The notes beneath the pieces are model-generated. The model was not told the DNA's origin. It was given only the letters and a program-made list of their open reading frames with translations, and ran no database searches. Shown one piece after another: positions 16,103-24,492 of a DNA stretch of 34,145 nucleotides. The stretch comes from Desulfobulbaceae bacterium (GTDB lineage: Bacteria > Desulfobacterota > Desulfobulbia > Desulfobulbales > Desulfocapsaceae), in assembly GCA_024640625.1 (NCBI GenBank), contig JAHEER010000037.1:1-34145 (forward strand), in the 5' to 3' direction. Positions within the stretch are counted from its first letter, which is position 1; every line of letters begins with the position of its first letter. Both the position numbers and the translations under genes were made by a program.

Positions 16103-16480
16103 ATGAAGGATCATAAAAAATTAGAGTCTCAGAGGACCATTCATGAACGTGGGGTAACCTATGTCCACGACTTATTAGACAGGGTTGGATTCACGATTCA
16201 TGATGTGAATAGAGATCCAGACCATCATTATCAGATATTTGCCCAATTCAAAGACAGGGCAATGTTGATTGCTGTTCGTACTGCCTATCATCCGGATGTG
16301 GGGAAAATGGACAACTCCACCAGAGAGAAGCTGATTTACGAGTCTAAAAAGCTCAATGCCGTACCCCATTTTGCCGGCTTATCATTGACAGTGGAGAACA
16401 AGAGTGATATCCAGAGAGAGGAGTCAAATCAAATAGCTGAGAACAATATTGTATTCTATGGGATTTCAGTTGTACGCTAA
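16103..16480 (+). CDS. Hypothetical soluble protein, possibly nuclease-fold
   Basis: The product is 125 residues from ATG 16103. The frame is open further left, back to 15935 with a TTG at 16004, but the upstream residues look like read-through of noncoding DNA. The body shows alternating strands and helices: VTYVHDLLDRVGFTIHDVNRD, then YQIFAQFKDRAMLIAVRTAYHP, then LIYESKKLNAVPHFAGLSLT. A helix, a strand with acidic residues and the RAMLIAVRTA strand recall the core of restriction-endonuclease-like folds, but no clear D-(E/D)xK motif is present, so this is only a hint. No ribosome-binding site is obvious. Function unknown. Confidence 0.55.
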   Translation: MKDHKKLESQRTIHERGVTYVHDLLDRVGFTIHDVNRDPDHHYQIFAQFKDRAMLIAVRTAYHPDVGKMDNSTREKLIYESKKLNAVPHFAGLSLTVENKSDIQREESNQIAENNIVFYGISVVR

Positions 16481-16587
16481 CTGGAAATACTTGCAGCATA
16501 ATGCTGCTAGTATATGATATTTTAGGCACAGATTATTAGGGTTTGCCCGAGATCGAATCTACTTCAGCAAGACATTGATGGCTGTCT

Positions 16588-16944
16588 ATGCAACCGACTA
16601 CAGAAGATCGAAGAAAACACGAGCGCTATAAACTCGAAAATTCAGTTTCGGTCTCATCACATGGGGTGAATCAGATTACCGACATAAGCATGGGGGGATT
16701 CTGTTTCAGATGCCCTCCCTTTACGCCGGTATCTGATTTCTGGGAAACGGACATCATAACCTCGGTCGCCACGCTTGAAGGTTTTCCTGCCAAACGGGTA
16801 TGGGTATCAATGGTAGAAAATGGTACCCATGAGTATTTGCCGGCGGAAGTGGGGGTAAAATTTGGCAAGTTAACCAAGAAGCAGAGCACTCTCTTAACAC
16901 AGGTAATTGAGGCTATTTCACAAACTGAGGGGCCAGAGCACTAA
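16588..16944 (+). CDS. PilZ domain protein (cyclic-di-GMP binding)
   Basis: The product is 118 residues and almost entirely one PilZ domain. The two c-di-GMP-binding motifs are present: RxxxR as R9-K-H-E-R13 near the N terminus, and D-x-S-x-x-G as D32-I-S-M-G-G37. The remaining part (VGVKFGKLTKKQSTLLTQVI) fits the last strand and C-terminal helix. As a single-domain PilZ it should act as a soluble adaptor that reports c-di-GMP level to a partner, for example in motility or surface behaviour; the partner is not evident from neighbours. No diguanylate cyclase gene is in the window. The start is supported by the immediate onset of the PilZ motif. Confidence 0.88.
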   Translation: MQPTTEDRRKHERYKLENSVSVSSHGVNQITDISMGGFCFRCPPFTPVSDFWETDIITSVATLEGFPAKRVWVSMVENGTHEYLPAEVGVKFGKLTKKQSTLLTQVIEAISQTEGPEH

Positions 16945-17164
16945 GCAGTGTTGCCTGAGGCCTTGTCTGAAATCATAAGCTTTTCTCCTGCCGCATAGCG
17001 CTGCAGATATCAGCCGCTGCCCTCCCGCTGGCAGCGACTTGAAACCTGTTGCTGATGATATCTAAAACCGAACTGTTCTATTTTTTCAGCCTGCCAACTC
17101 CCATGGCAATTGCAGAGAATTGGTCGGAGGTGGGATAAGCTGTTACGGCTCTTTTATCCTCGGG

Positions 17165-17374
17165 CTATTGACGGTTCTTCAATGTTTCTATTTCTTTTCG
17201 TAACTCGTCGATTTTGGCAATGAGTCTATTTCGCTCAGCAAATAAATCTGCCAGATCTCTCTCCACGTTTCTCGTAATTATCTGCATGTCCCGCAGCTGT
17301 TTCAATAGAATACGGTCCTCAATTGATTGTTCCAGACTTGTGAGCCATTTCCTCACATCCCTGATTGTCTTCAT
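17165..17374 (-). CDS. Small coiled-coil protein
   Basis: The product is 69 residues, almost entirely helical, with heptad-like hydrophobics in the C-terminal half (LADLFAERNRLIAKIDELRKEIETLKN), predicting a coiled-coil dimer. There is no signal peptide or membrane helix. ATG 17374 lies behind GGAGGG at about 8 bases; earlier in-frame ATGs at 17389 and 17404 overlap or precede that site. No homologous family is recognised. It is isolated on the minus strand. Confidence 0.65.
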   Translation of the reverse strand: MKTIRDVRKWLTSLEQSIEDRILLKQLRDMQIITRNVERDLADLFAERNRLIAKIDELRKEIETLKNRQ

Positions 17375-17643
17375 CTTAATGCCCTCCATACATATTCTCA
17401 CCATATAGCATAGGGGATCAGATGGAGATTAATCAATACCTGTGTATGGTTTAGGCCTGATCGATCTACTCACCCACGGTCATGGGAAAAAGAGACTGGC
17501 GCTCACAGCGATACTTTTCGAGCTGGTGGATTCACTAAATCCAGTCTGGTTTTGTCTACTAAATCAACACACTATTAAAAGAAGCCACTAATCTTTGTCC
17601 GGTGGTAATTATGTACCCTGTCGCATCGGTTTTTCCTCAACCC

Positions 17644-17685
17644 GGGTGATGCGGGCATGGGTCTGCCGGAATCACCCATTTTTTT
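17644..17685 (+). terminator. Strong rho-independent terminator without an upstream gene
   Basis: GGGTGAT (17644-17650) pairs with ATCACCC (17671-17677), with an inner stem CGGGCA/TGCCGG (one mismatch), and is followed by ATTTTTTT to 17685. It reads on the plus strand. A weak promoter-like TTGTCT (17552-17557) with an A/T-rich -10 region near 17573-17580 could start a transcript of about 100 bases ending here, that is, a small RNA. Confidence 0.6.
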
Positions 17686-17763
17686 GTGGCACTCTTATTT
17701 GAGATAGGATAGTATCACATTGTGGTACATTCTCACTTGGTGTATCACTTCACCCTTATACCT

Positions 17764-17797
17764 GGTGGTGCGACTTCTCCCTAGGTCGTGCCACCAC
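17764..17797. other. Stable hairpin downstream of NnrU
   Basis: GGTGGTG pairs with CACCACC and, after a 3-base bulge, CGAC with GTCG, around a 10-base loop. It lies about 110 bases beyond the stop codon of the minus-strand NnrU gene. No T tract follows on the minus strand. Confidence 0.4.
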
Positions 17798-17907
17798 CTT
17801 GATTTCCCTGACGGCTCACAAAAAAAATCTTTTTATACGTACCCTTTAGCACGGCGCTGGTTGCTGACACCTTTCAGGTTCATCCGCTGGGTTGGCGCGA
17901 CTGTTTC

Positions 17908-18477
17908 TTACCCAGGGGCGACACCGAAAAGCATTTCATGGATCCAGAAGATGAAGGCCAGGTAGAGGGCGAGGCCTCCAGCTGCGGCTATCCAATCGTT
18001 GAATTTTGACGGCGGCGCGCCTGGAAGCGGCCGGGTATCGCGCCTGCTTACCGACAACATATCTGCAAAGACCCACACCAGAAAGGAGCCGAACAGGACC
18101 AGGTCAGCGAGTGTGCCGTTGGCGAGCAGATGGGCTGCTGCCCACAGCTTGGAGGCCAGCAGCATCGGGTGGTGCACGGCAGCTTTGATCCGGCCGGGAA
18201 AATAGGCGGCTATCAGCAGCGGGAATACGGGGATCATTAGGACGAGGGCGGTATGCTGGAGCCAGGCTGGGGTGAGATAGAGTTCGATTGCAGCGGTGCG
18301 GGCTTCGCTATAACCTCTGATGATCAAGATCAGGCCCAAAAGAGCTATGGCAGAATAGACACCTTTCCAGCCCCACACCCCTAACCGCTCTGTCATCTTG
18401 TTCCGCCATCTCTCGTTGACGATGGATATCGAGTGAACACCGAGAAAAATGAAAAGTCCTATTATAAGCTGGGTCAT
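17908..18477 (-). CDS. NnrU family membrane protein
   Basis: The product is 189 residues with about five to six membrane helices. The family signature is seen as VHHPMLLASKLWAAAHLLANGTLADLVLFGSFLVW, with the conserved His residues of this haem-binding-type family, which also includes the plant zeta-carotene isomerase Z-ISO. In denitrifiers NnrU is linked to nitrite and nitric oxide reduction; here there are no denitrification genes nearby, so its role is open. VHSISI near the N terminus supplies another conserved His. The start is ATG 18477, just before the first helix. Family assignment is strong, function inferred only by family. Confidence 0.85.
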   Translation of the reverse strand: MTQLIIGLFIFLGVHSISIVNERWRNKMTERLGVWGWKGVYSAIALLGLILIIRGYSEARTAAIELYLTPAWLQHTALVLMIPVFPLLIAAYFPGRIKAAVHHPMLLASKLWAAAHLLANGTLADLVLFGSFLVWVFADMLSVSRRDTRPLPGAPPSKFNDWIAAAGGLALYLAFIFWIHEMLFGVAPG

Positions 18478-18872
18478 GACGGATTATCCTGTCGAGGCAC
18501 CGGAAGTCGTCCTCCTGAAGCGGAAAAGCACTCATCCTTGACTGGTCTTACAATTACAATAGGGCACAAGCGAACGGTTGTCAGGGATGACCAGATTTCT
18601 GAACAAACGATTGTAGACCAGCGCTCTGCTTGGTTCTGCTCCGGCGGTCGAATCATGTGCAGTGAAAACGCAGAATCACTTTTCCTCTCGGCCAGTGTTG
18701 TTACCAGTGACGGCACGCCAGATACGCCCATGCAATCGTCTGGATGCCGAAGAGTGCGTCTCAATTATGTTGACTATCAGGTGATGTCGTCACACTGTCT
18801 ACCTTTAGATGAGAAAGTGCGATGAGGGTGTTGCGGCAGAAGCACTCTTTAACTACCTAAGCGGAGGTTTTC
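18478..18872. other. Intergenic region, nothing recognised
   Basis: Open frames on both strands exist across these 395 bases (for example 18474-18764 minus and up to 18825 plus), but their products have random-looking composition and lack ribosome-binding sites. No hairpin, repeat or promoter stood out. Confidence 0.4.
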
Positions 18873-19244
18873 ATGTTCAAAGTAACCCTGCGCGGCGATA
18901 ATCGTCTTGACATCGAGCTGAGCGGTAAGCTTGATTCCGAAGAGATGAAAACCGCTCTCGATGAGCTGGTTGACAAGTCGGGAACCATTGAGGGCGGCAG
19001 AATGCTTTATGACGTTATTGACTTCCACATGCCGTCTCTAAGTGCAATCGCAATAGAATTTTCCCGTCTTCCGGAAATGTTCGGGCTCATCAAGAGATTT
19101 TCCAAGGCGGCAGTTCTCTCAGATAAAAACTGGATCAAAAAAGCCAGTGAACTGGAGGGGATGTTGATACCCGGTTTGGAGATTAAAGCGTTTGACCGGG
19201 AGCAAAAAGAAGAGGCCGAAAACTGGCTCGAGGCAGGCGAGTAA
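18873..19244 (+). CDS. SpoIIAA-like (STAS-related) protein
   Basis: The product is 123 residues and fits the SpoIIAA-like family, soluble single-domain relatives of STAS proteins. Typical features are LDIELSGKLDSEEMKTALDELV at the N terminus, the middle strand MLYDVIDFHMPSLSAIAIEF, and KAAVLSDKNWIKKASELEGMLIPGLEIKAFDREQKEEAENWL at the end, where the family has the WI/KxFxxxxxxEAxxWL pattern. GGAGG precedes ATG 18873 at a normal distance. Members often bind lipids or small hydrophobic ligands or act in stress responses; no specific role can be assigned. It stands alone. Confidence 0.85.
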   Translation: MFKVTLRGDNRLDIELSGKLDSEEMKTALDELVDKSGTIEGGRMLYDVIDFHMPSLSAIAIEFSRLPEMFGLIKRFSKAAVLSDKNWIKKASELEGMLIPGLEIKAFDREQKEEAENWLEAGE

Positions 19245-19451
19245 CCCCAGACGCAGGCCTAAAAATTAAGGTGTAGCTGCAGCGAACCGGTGGATTGACT
19301 CCCCAACAATATATAGACCGCAAAGAACGTTATTTTGAAGACCATAGGGACCAAACTCGACATCGCTGCATCTCGGTATCGGTGGCCCGCTCACTGGCGT
19401 CCTGACTCCAGGTATTGGCGTCACGGTCAGGGCTTTAATATACTGAGCAGC

Positions 19452-20459
19452 ATGATCTCGATGAGGAGTATCTTGCCACTGGTGTCGTTGAGGCTGGTGA
19501 TACCGCCCCTGCGTGCAGCACTATTCTTGACACTACTTTTCTGCTCCGGTACCGGCCAATCGAGCAGCGCACCAGCTCAGGATAATCCGGTCGAGGTTGG
19601 GGATGTCCACTGGGTAAGGGACTACGACGGGGCATTGCAGGCCAGTCGTCGGTCCGGCAAGCCAATTTTTCTATTCTTTCAGGAAGTCCCCGGGTGCATA
19701 GGTTGTCAAAATTTCGGTCAGCAGGTAATGACTCATCCGCTGCTGGTCGAGGCTGTCGAGGATGAATTCATCCCGGTGCTGGTCTACAATAACCGGCTGA
19801 CAGGCTTGGATGCGGAGCTGCTAAAGCGGTTCGATGAACCAAGCTGGAACTATCAGGTGATTCGCTTCATAGATGCTGACCAGCGAGACCTCATACCCAG
19901 ACGCGACCGGGTGTGGGATATAGGTGGCGTGGCAGTACGGATGGCGGCAGCCCTTGAGGCCGTCGGTAGGCCCGTACCCTACTATCTGCGAGCCCTGGCC
20001 ATCGAGCATGATACGAGCAATCTGGAGACTGCGGTATTTAGTATGTATTGTTTCTGGACCGGCGAATACCAGCTCGGCTCCATAGACGGGGTTGTGAGCA
20101 CCGAGGCCGGGTTTTATCGGGGAAGTGAGGTTACCCGAGTAACTTATCACCGACAACTGCTGGACCTGGAAAGGCTGATTGAAAAAGCCGTTGCCAGAAA
20201 ATGCGCCCAGTCCGTCTATACGGACAGAACCACTGTGACGGCTGAGAGCCGGCTGAAGGTAAACCGCTTTGATCCCGGCGGCTATCGGCGCGCTCCCCCC
20301 TCGGACCAGAAGAAACAGCTGCAGCGCTGGCTGGCCGACCATACAGACCTCCGCCTTACCCAGCTGCAGCTGACCAAGCTCAACGCCCTGATGCCCGATG
20401 ACCCCGAGTCGGCGTTCACCTGGTTGAGTCCGCGTCAGCTGGCGCGGGTGGGGCGCTAA
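19452..20459 (+). CDS. Exported thioredoxin-fold protein
   Basis: The product is about 335 residues. A hydrophobic segment (LRAALFLTLLFCSGTG) followed by a Ser/Ala-rich stretch is a signal peptide or anchor. The thioredoxin-like domain covers about residues 55-160: WVRDYDGALQASRRSGKPIFLFFQEVPGCIGCQNF, where VPGCIGC holds a CxxC in the active-site position, then VEDEFIPVLVYN. The C-terminal third is basic and helical and ends LTKLNAL...SPRQLARV, a tail seen in other secreted thioredoxin-like proteins. The start is uncertain: ATG 19452 or 19461 gives a proper signal peptide, but neither has a strong ribosome-binding site, and a TTG at 19335 is also in frame. It is first of three genes, 45 bases before the radical SAM gene, so a redox role in the same process is plausible. 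Confidence 0.75.
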   Translation: MISMRSILPLVSLRLVIPPLRAALFLTLLFCSGTGQSSSAPAQDNPVEVGDVHWVRDYDGALQASRRSGKPIFLFFQEVPGCIGCQNFGQQVMTHPLLVEAVEDEFIPVLVYNNRLTGLDAELLKRFDEPSWNYQVIRFIDADQRDLIPRRDRVWDIGGVAVRMAAALEAVGRPVPYYLRALAIEHDTSNLETAVFSMYCFWTGEYQLGSIDGVVSTEAGFYRGSEVTRVTYHRQLLDLERLIEKAVARKCAQSVYTDRTTVTAESRLKVNRFDPGGYRRAPPSDQKKQLQRWLADHTDLRLTQLQLTKLNALMPDDPESAFTWLSPRQLARVGR

Positions 20460-20504
20460 CCATGTCCACTACAGCCAATGGTTGATTGACCTGGACCCCT
20501 TGCG

Positions 20505-21641
20505 ATGACCACTCACATCAAGCCAGATACGCTGTACGTGCCCGAGCTGGGCCGCTTCAGGGGCGGCAGCAACAGGCCCATGATGGCCATGCTGGAGATC
20601 ACCAACAGATGCAATATGCGCTGTCCTCTCTGCTTCACCGATGCCCAACCTCAAGGATCCGACGTCGAGATCGATGATATTAAGCAGCGGCTGGAGGCGC
20701 TGCTCGAGGTTGCCGGTCCGGTCCCTCTGCAGATCAGCGGCGGGGAACCGACCCTGCACCCGCAGCTTGGAGAGGTCGTTGACCAGGCCAGGCGCCGCGG
20801 GTTTCGCAATATCGAATTGGTCACCAACGGACTGGTCATCAGCAGGAGCCAGGAGTATCTGGACGATCTGGTTGAACGGGGCCTGACGGCAGTCTATCTG
20901 CAGTTTGATGGAGTTCGCAAAAAGACATACGAAACCATACGCGGGCAGGATATGAGCACCGTGAGGCTGCGCAGCATCGACAAGATCCGCCGGGCCAGAA
21001 TCTGCTGTACCCTTGCCGTTGCCGTAACACCCGGGGTCAACGATCAGGAGCTGGGTGACACCGTCCGGTTTGGCATCGACAATATCGATACGGTCAGGGC
21101 AATCAATTTCCAGTCGGCCACCCGGTTTGCCGGCCGGTACGACCTACGCTCGGGTGAGCGGGGCTATACCCTGCCGCAATTGATTGAGCTTATAGAATCC
21201 CAGTGCGGATTTGAGCAGGGCGGCTTTGTTGCGGATCTGTTCGGTCATTCCCGGTGTAATGCCATGTCGCTTGTCTATGTGGTCGACGGACGCCTGAAGC
21301 CGCTGTTCTCGTATATATCAGAGCAGACCAGGCGGAATTTTCTAGGCCGCGAGCCGCGTCAGATACTGCTCGATCTATTCCAGGGCAAAGAATACTTTTG
21401 TCGGAAATATCTGGTCAGCCCCCGCACCTGGAAATTCATTGCCGAAGCGGCAGATATATTCGGGACAAAACACCGTTTCCAGTCCCTTATCAAAGCCAGG
21501 CATATCCTTTTGTTCGCTAAAAGCTTCATGGACCGTCCGAGTCTAGATGCGGAACGCATCGACCATTGTTGCTACGGAATTGCGACGGAAAACGGGGTCT
21601 ACTCGTTCTGCGCTTACAACAACCTGCATCGGTTTGCGTGA
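20505..21641 (+). CDS. Radical SAM protein resembling the Tes/MJ0619 family
   Basis: The product is 378 residues. Residues 33-43 hold the cluster motif TNRCNMRCPLC (C36, C40, C43), followed by SGGEPTLHP (78-86). Further along, TAVYLQFDG, TPGVNDQELGDTVRFGIDN and AINFQSATRFAGRYD match, in order, conserved stretches of the MJ0619-type radical SAM family, whose archaeal members (Tes) join lipid tails by C-C bonds to make tetraethers. The C-terminal IDHCCYGIATENGVYSFCAYN, with Cys355, Cys356 and Cys369, also resembles that family's extra-cluster region. It is shorter than Tes, so the chemistry may differ. The ribosome-binding site is weak. It lies in an operon between a thioredoxin-like protein and a DUF547 lipoprotein. 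The family resemblance is from memory of motifs and should be treated as probable, not proven. Confidence 0.8.
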   Translation: MTTHIKPDTLYVPELGRFRGGSNRPMMAMLEITNRCNMRCPLCFTDAQPQGSDVEIDDIKQRLEALLEVAGPVPLQISGGEPTLHPQLGEVVDQARRRGFRNIELVTNGLVISRSQEYLDDLVERGLTAVYLQFDGVRKKTYETIRGQDMSTVRLRSIDKIRRARICCTLAVAVTPGVNDQELGDTVRFGIDNIDTVRAINFQSATRFAGRYDLRSGERGYTLPQLIELIESQCGFEQGGFVADLFGHSRCNAMSLVYVVDGRLKPLFSYISEQTRRNFLGREPRQILLDLFQGKEYFCRKYLVSPRTWKFIAEAADIFGTKHRFQSLIKARHILLFAKSFMDRPSLDAERIDHCCYGIATENGVYSFCAYNNLHRFA

Positions 21642-21658
21642 TAGGGGAGAAGAATGTG

Positions 21659-22570
21659 ATGATTAAAATGCTGATCCGCCGGTCGCACCAGGTCGTGCCC
21701 ATATTCGTTGTTGTTGCTCTGGCAGCCGGCTGTACCTCCATCAGACCGCCGCTGACCAGCGACGGACTGGCTCCTGCCGCGATCGACACCTTCGATTATT
21801 CGACTTACGAGCGGCTCCTCAGCACCCGCGTAGATGAGAACGGCCTAGTTGATTATAGTGCGTTGCAGAGCAATCATGCAGACCTGGATCTTTTTTATCA
21901 GCAGATCGCCGCCTACAGCCCGGACAGCCATCCCTATCTTTTCAGCGATGAGAACGCCCGACTGGCTTATTGGATCAACAGCTACAATCTGACCACCATC
22001 AAGGGAGTTCTCCACAACTACCCGATCACCAGCGTGGAGGAGGTGGCGCCGCCGCTGCTGCTCTTTTTCTTTCCGAGTAAAAGCGGATTTTTCTTCTTCC
22101 AGCGTTTCACCTACGGTGGAGTTGAAACCAGCCTCTACAACCTCGAGAACAGCATCATTCGCAAAAGATTTGCAGATCCCCGTTATCATTTTGCCCTCAA
22201 CTGTGCTTCCAGCAGCTGTCCGCGCCTGCCTCGAGTGCCTTTTTACCCGGACAGGCTTGACGAACAGCTCGAAGCGGAGGCTGAAGAGTTCATTAAATCA
22301 AGCGCCAACGTGCGCTATGACCGGCACCGCAAGACGCTGCACCTGTCAGCCATTTTTGACTGGTATGAAAAGGATTTTGTCAACTGGTTAGAGCTCATCG
22401 CACCCGGGCAGAATCTGACCATCGTCGACTATGTCCTCGGTTATCTCGATGAAGAGACGGCTGCGTCGATAAGCAGAGATCGCCAGACGCTGCGTATACA
22501 ATATCTGCCTTACGACTGGAGGCTCAACGATTTGACGAGCGTCTCCAATGAGGTTTCCACTACCCCTTAA
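21659..22570 (+). CDS. DUF547 lipoprotein
   Basis: The product is 303 residues. A lipobox LAAGC (Cys25) follows a clear signal sequence. Residues about 55-275 form a DUF547 domain: LARLAYWINSYNLTTIKGVL-like ENARLAYWINSYNLTTIKGVL, SLYNLENSIIRKRF, HFALNCASSSCPRL with the family's paired cysteines, and LSAIFDWYEKDF. The domain belongs to the papain-like superfamily, with Cys/His/Asp residues that may be catalytic, but no activity is firmly known. ATG 21659 lies behind AGGGGAG; a GTG at 21656 is also possible. It begins 17 bases after the radical SAM gene and is therefore cotranscribed. The last 11 bases overlap the end of the converging CDGSH gene. Confidence 0.88.
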   Translation: MIKMLIRRSHQVVPIFVVVALAAGCTSIRPPLTSDGLAPAAIDTFDYSTYERLLSTRVDENGLVDYSALQSNHADLDLFYQQIAAYSPDSHPYLFSDENARLAYWINSYNLTTIKGVLHNYPITSVEEVAPPLLLFFFPSKSGFFFFQRFTYGGVETSLYNLENSIIRKRFADPRYHFALNCASSSCPRLPRVPFYPDRLDEQLEAEAEEFIKSSANVRYDRHRKTLHLSAIFDWYEKDFVNWLELIAPGQNLTIVDYVLGYLDEETAASISRDRQTLRIQYLPYDWRLNDLTSVSNEVSTTP

Positions 22571-23180
22571 ACCCGTTGTCCAGGTGGGAGCCGTCGCAGA
22601 TTGGTTTCTTTTTTGAGCCGCCGCAGCGGCAGAGCACGTAATGGTCGGCCATGGGCAGCAGCTTGTCTGAATCCTGATCGTCGATCAGGGTGATGCCGCC
22701 CTGAATATTGAGCGGCCCATCCTCTTCAACGACGATCTGCTCCTCACCTGTGTAATAATCCCGGTGGTGAACGCCGTCGACAATATAGCTCAAGGCGCCC
22801 GAAGGACATTTACGAATGGTGTCAATGATCTCTTCGACCGGGGCGGCGTCGGGTTCATATGTGGGGGCGTCATGGGTACCGAATACGGCTTCGAGTTCCC
22901 CGCAATAGCCGGCGCCCATGCACAGATAGCGGTCGAAGACGATGGTGATCTTTTCTCCACGGTAATACTCAAGTTCTTTTTTGTCAGAGTCCTCTCTGCT
23001 GCCTTCAAAACCGATGGTTGCATGCGTGCCGTCGCACAGCGGTTTGTACTTGGACTCACCGCAGCGGCACAGGGACGTGACCCGCTCCATTTTTACCGGC
23101 TCCCCGTCTTTACCGATCAATTTTGAGTCGACCGCCATAAGCGGGCTGTATTTACTTAGAATAATTTGACTTTTTGGCAT
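22560..23180 (-). CDS. Double-CDGSH iron-sulfur protein with central mono-cluster domain
   Basis: The product is 206 residues. Two CDGSH motifs flank a ferredoxin-like domain. CDGSH 1 has C38, C40, C49 and H53 (CRCGESKYKPLCDGTH); CDGSH 2 has C184, C186, C195 and H199 (CRCGGSKKKPICDGSH). Each binds a [2Fe-2S] cluster with three Cys and one His. The middle (about 75-135) matches the divergent 4Fe-4S mono-cluster family (Fer4_19): RYLCMGAGYC and RKCPSGALSY. The protein is soluble and likely moves electrons or clusters; its partner is unknown. ATG 23180 has GGAGG upstream; an open frame extends 100 codons further but has no start signal. It converges with, and overlaps by 11 bases, the DUF547 gene. 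Confidence 0.9.
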   Translation of the reverse strand: MPKSQIILSKYSPLMAVDSKLIGKDGEPVKMERVTSLCRCGESKYKPLCDGTHATIGFEGSREDSDKKELEYYRGEKITIVFDRYLCMGAGYCGELEAVFGTHDAPTYEPDAAPVEEIIDTIRKCPSGALSYIVDGVHHRDYYTGEEQIVVEEDGPLNIQGGITLIDDQDSDKLLPMADHYVLCRCGGSKKKPICDGSHLDNGFKG

Positions 23181-23496
23181 ACTGTCCTCCTCGCCAGACA
23201 ATGTTGGGGGCGATCCTGCAGGGTGAAACCGCTCAGCCGCACATGGCGGGGAGCGGCGCCTCGGCGCGATCGACCTGCTCCATGGAAGATACCCTAAATG
23301 AGTGCCCTTTACCACCTTGATGGCGCAGGACCGCCTTGCCGCGACAGGAGAATGCGGAGCACAACCCATCATGCAGTTAAGCTGTCTGACAGATATGTTC
23401 CGTGTGCATCCGTGGGCAAATGGCATTATAGTCATCGGGCATGGATAAGATATCTCGATAACGGCATAAAGGCATAACATACTACAGGAGGGTGCG
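23181..23496. promoter_or_regulatory. Divergent promoter region
   Basis: This 316-base region separates the start of the minus-strand CDGSH gene from the start of the plus-strand methyltransferase gene, so promoters for both must lie here. TAAGAT near 23446 is a candidate -10 for the methyltransferase gene without a good -35. No strong dyad or riboswitch was recognised. Confidence 0.4.
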
Positions 23497-24492
23497 ATGA
23501 AGAATAGCTGGCATCCCGGCCAATTATTGAGTGTTTCAAGCGCCTATTGGCGCGGCTGTACCCTACAGACCGGTGTGCGCCTTGGGGTTTTCACGGAACT
23601 CGCCGCCGGCCGCTGCGACGCCGGGGCACTGGCGGAAAAAATAGATTGCGAGGCCAGGGCCACCGGTTTACTGCTTGATGCCCTGTCGGCCATGGGACTG
23701 CTGTCAAAAACCGGTGAACTGTATGAAAACAGCCAGGCGGCTCAGAGTTTTCTGGTCGAGTCTTCACCGCACTATATGGGACACATCATCCTCCATCACC
23801 ATCACCTGGTCGACGGCTGGGCCCAGCTTGACCAATCGGTGCGAACCGGCGGGCCTGTGCAGAGACGCTCCTATGGGGCTGAAACGGAGCGGCAAAGCTT
23901 TATTATGGGGATGTTCAACCTGTCCATGCAGATTGCCCCCCAGATTGCCGAGCAGATCGATCTCGGGGGCAGAAAACTATTGCTCGATCTCGGCGGTGGT
24001 CCGGGCACCCACGCCATCCATTTCTGCCTGAACAATCCCGGATTGCGGGCCCTTATTTTCGATCGGCCCACCACCGAGCCGTTTGCCCGCCAGACGGTCG
24101 CCTCTTTCGACCTGGACGAACGAATCAAATTTGCCGGCGGGGATTTTAAAACCGACCCCATTCCCGGTGGACCGTATGATGTGGCCTGGCTGTCGCATAT
24201 CCTGCACTCCAACACCCTGGAAGAATGCTACCGGCTCATCGAAAAATCTGTTGCGGTGACTGATTCCGGGGGTATGATCCTGGTGCACGACTTTATTCTG
24301 GACGACAGCAAAGACGGTCCCGAATTTCCTGCCCTGTTTTCCCTCAACATGCTGCTCTCGGGCAACGGCGGCCGCTCTTATTCGCAGAGGGAAATCATTG
24401 CTATGCTGGAAAGCGCGGGAGTGGCCGATCTCCAGCGCCACCCGTTCAGGGCCAAGAACGATTCGTCGATCATCTATGGCATCGTCAAGTAA
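23497..24492 (+). CDS. Class-2 O-methyltransferase family protein
   Basis: The product is 331 residues with the two-part layout of plant-type O-methyltransferases and bacterial CrtF/acetylserotonin methyltransferase relatives. A winged-helix dimerisation domain spans residues 1-105 (LQTGVRLGVFTELAAG, ATGLLLDALSAMGLLSKTGELYENS). A Rossmann S-adenosylmethionine domain follows, with LLLDLGGGPGTHAIHF, the acidic strand ALIFDRP, FKTDPIPGGPYDVAWLSHILH and GGMILVHDFILDD. A histidine run HHHHLVDGW lies between them. GGAGGG precedes ATG 23497. Substrates in the family are small aromatic or polyene molecules; none can be named here. It is followed by a hairpin overlapping the stop codon, so it is probably expressed alone. 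Confidence 0.87.
   Translation: MKNSWHPGQLLSVSSAYWRGCTLQTGVRLGVFTELAAGRCDAGALAEKIDCEARATGLLLDALSAMGLLSKTGELYENSQAAQSFLVESSPHYMGHIILHHHHLVDGWAQLDQSVRTGGPVQRRSYGAETERQSFIMGMFNLSMQIAPQIAEQIDLGGRKLLLDLGGGPGTHAIHFCLNNPGLRALIFDRPTTEPFARQTVASFDLDERIKFAGGDFKTDPIPGGPYDVAWLSHILHSNTLEECYRLIEKSVAVTDSGGMILVHDFILDDSKDGPEFPALFSLNMLLSGNGGRSYSQREIIAMLESAGVADLQRHPFRAKNDSSIIYGIVK

Larger units (their letters stand above)
17405..17907. other. Intergenic region with a plus-strand terminator
   Basis: No protein gene is supported. The region contains a strong rho-independent terminator on the plus strand (17644-17685), a stable hairpin (17764-17797) and a mixed A/T tract near 17820. Because both flanking genes read on the minus strand, the plus-strand terminator has no obvious protein gene to serve. 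Confidence 0.5.

Noticed and set aside
17165..18477. Denitrification context for NnrU
   Set aside because: No nitrite or nitric oxide reductase genes are near, so only the family name is used.
18474..18825. Overlapping open frames on both strands between NnrU and the SpoIIAA-like gene
   Set aside because: Random-looking composition, no ribosome-binding site, no recognisable motif on either strand.
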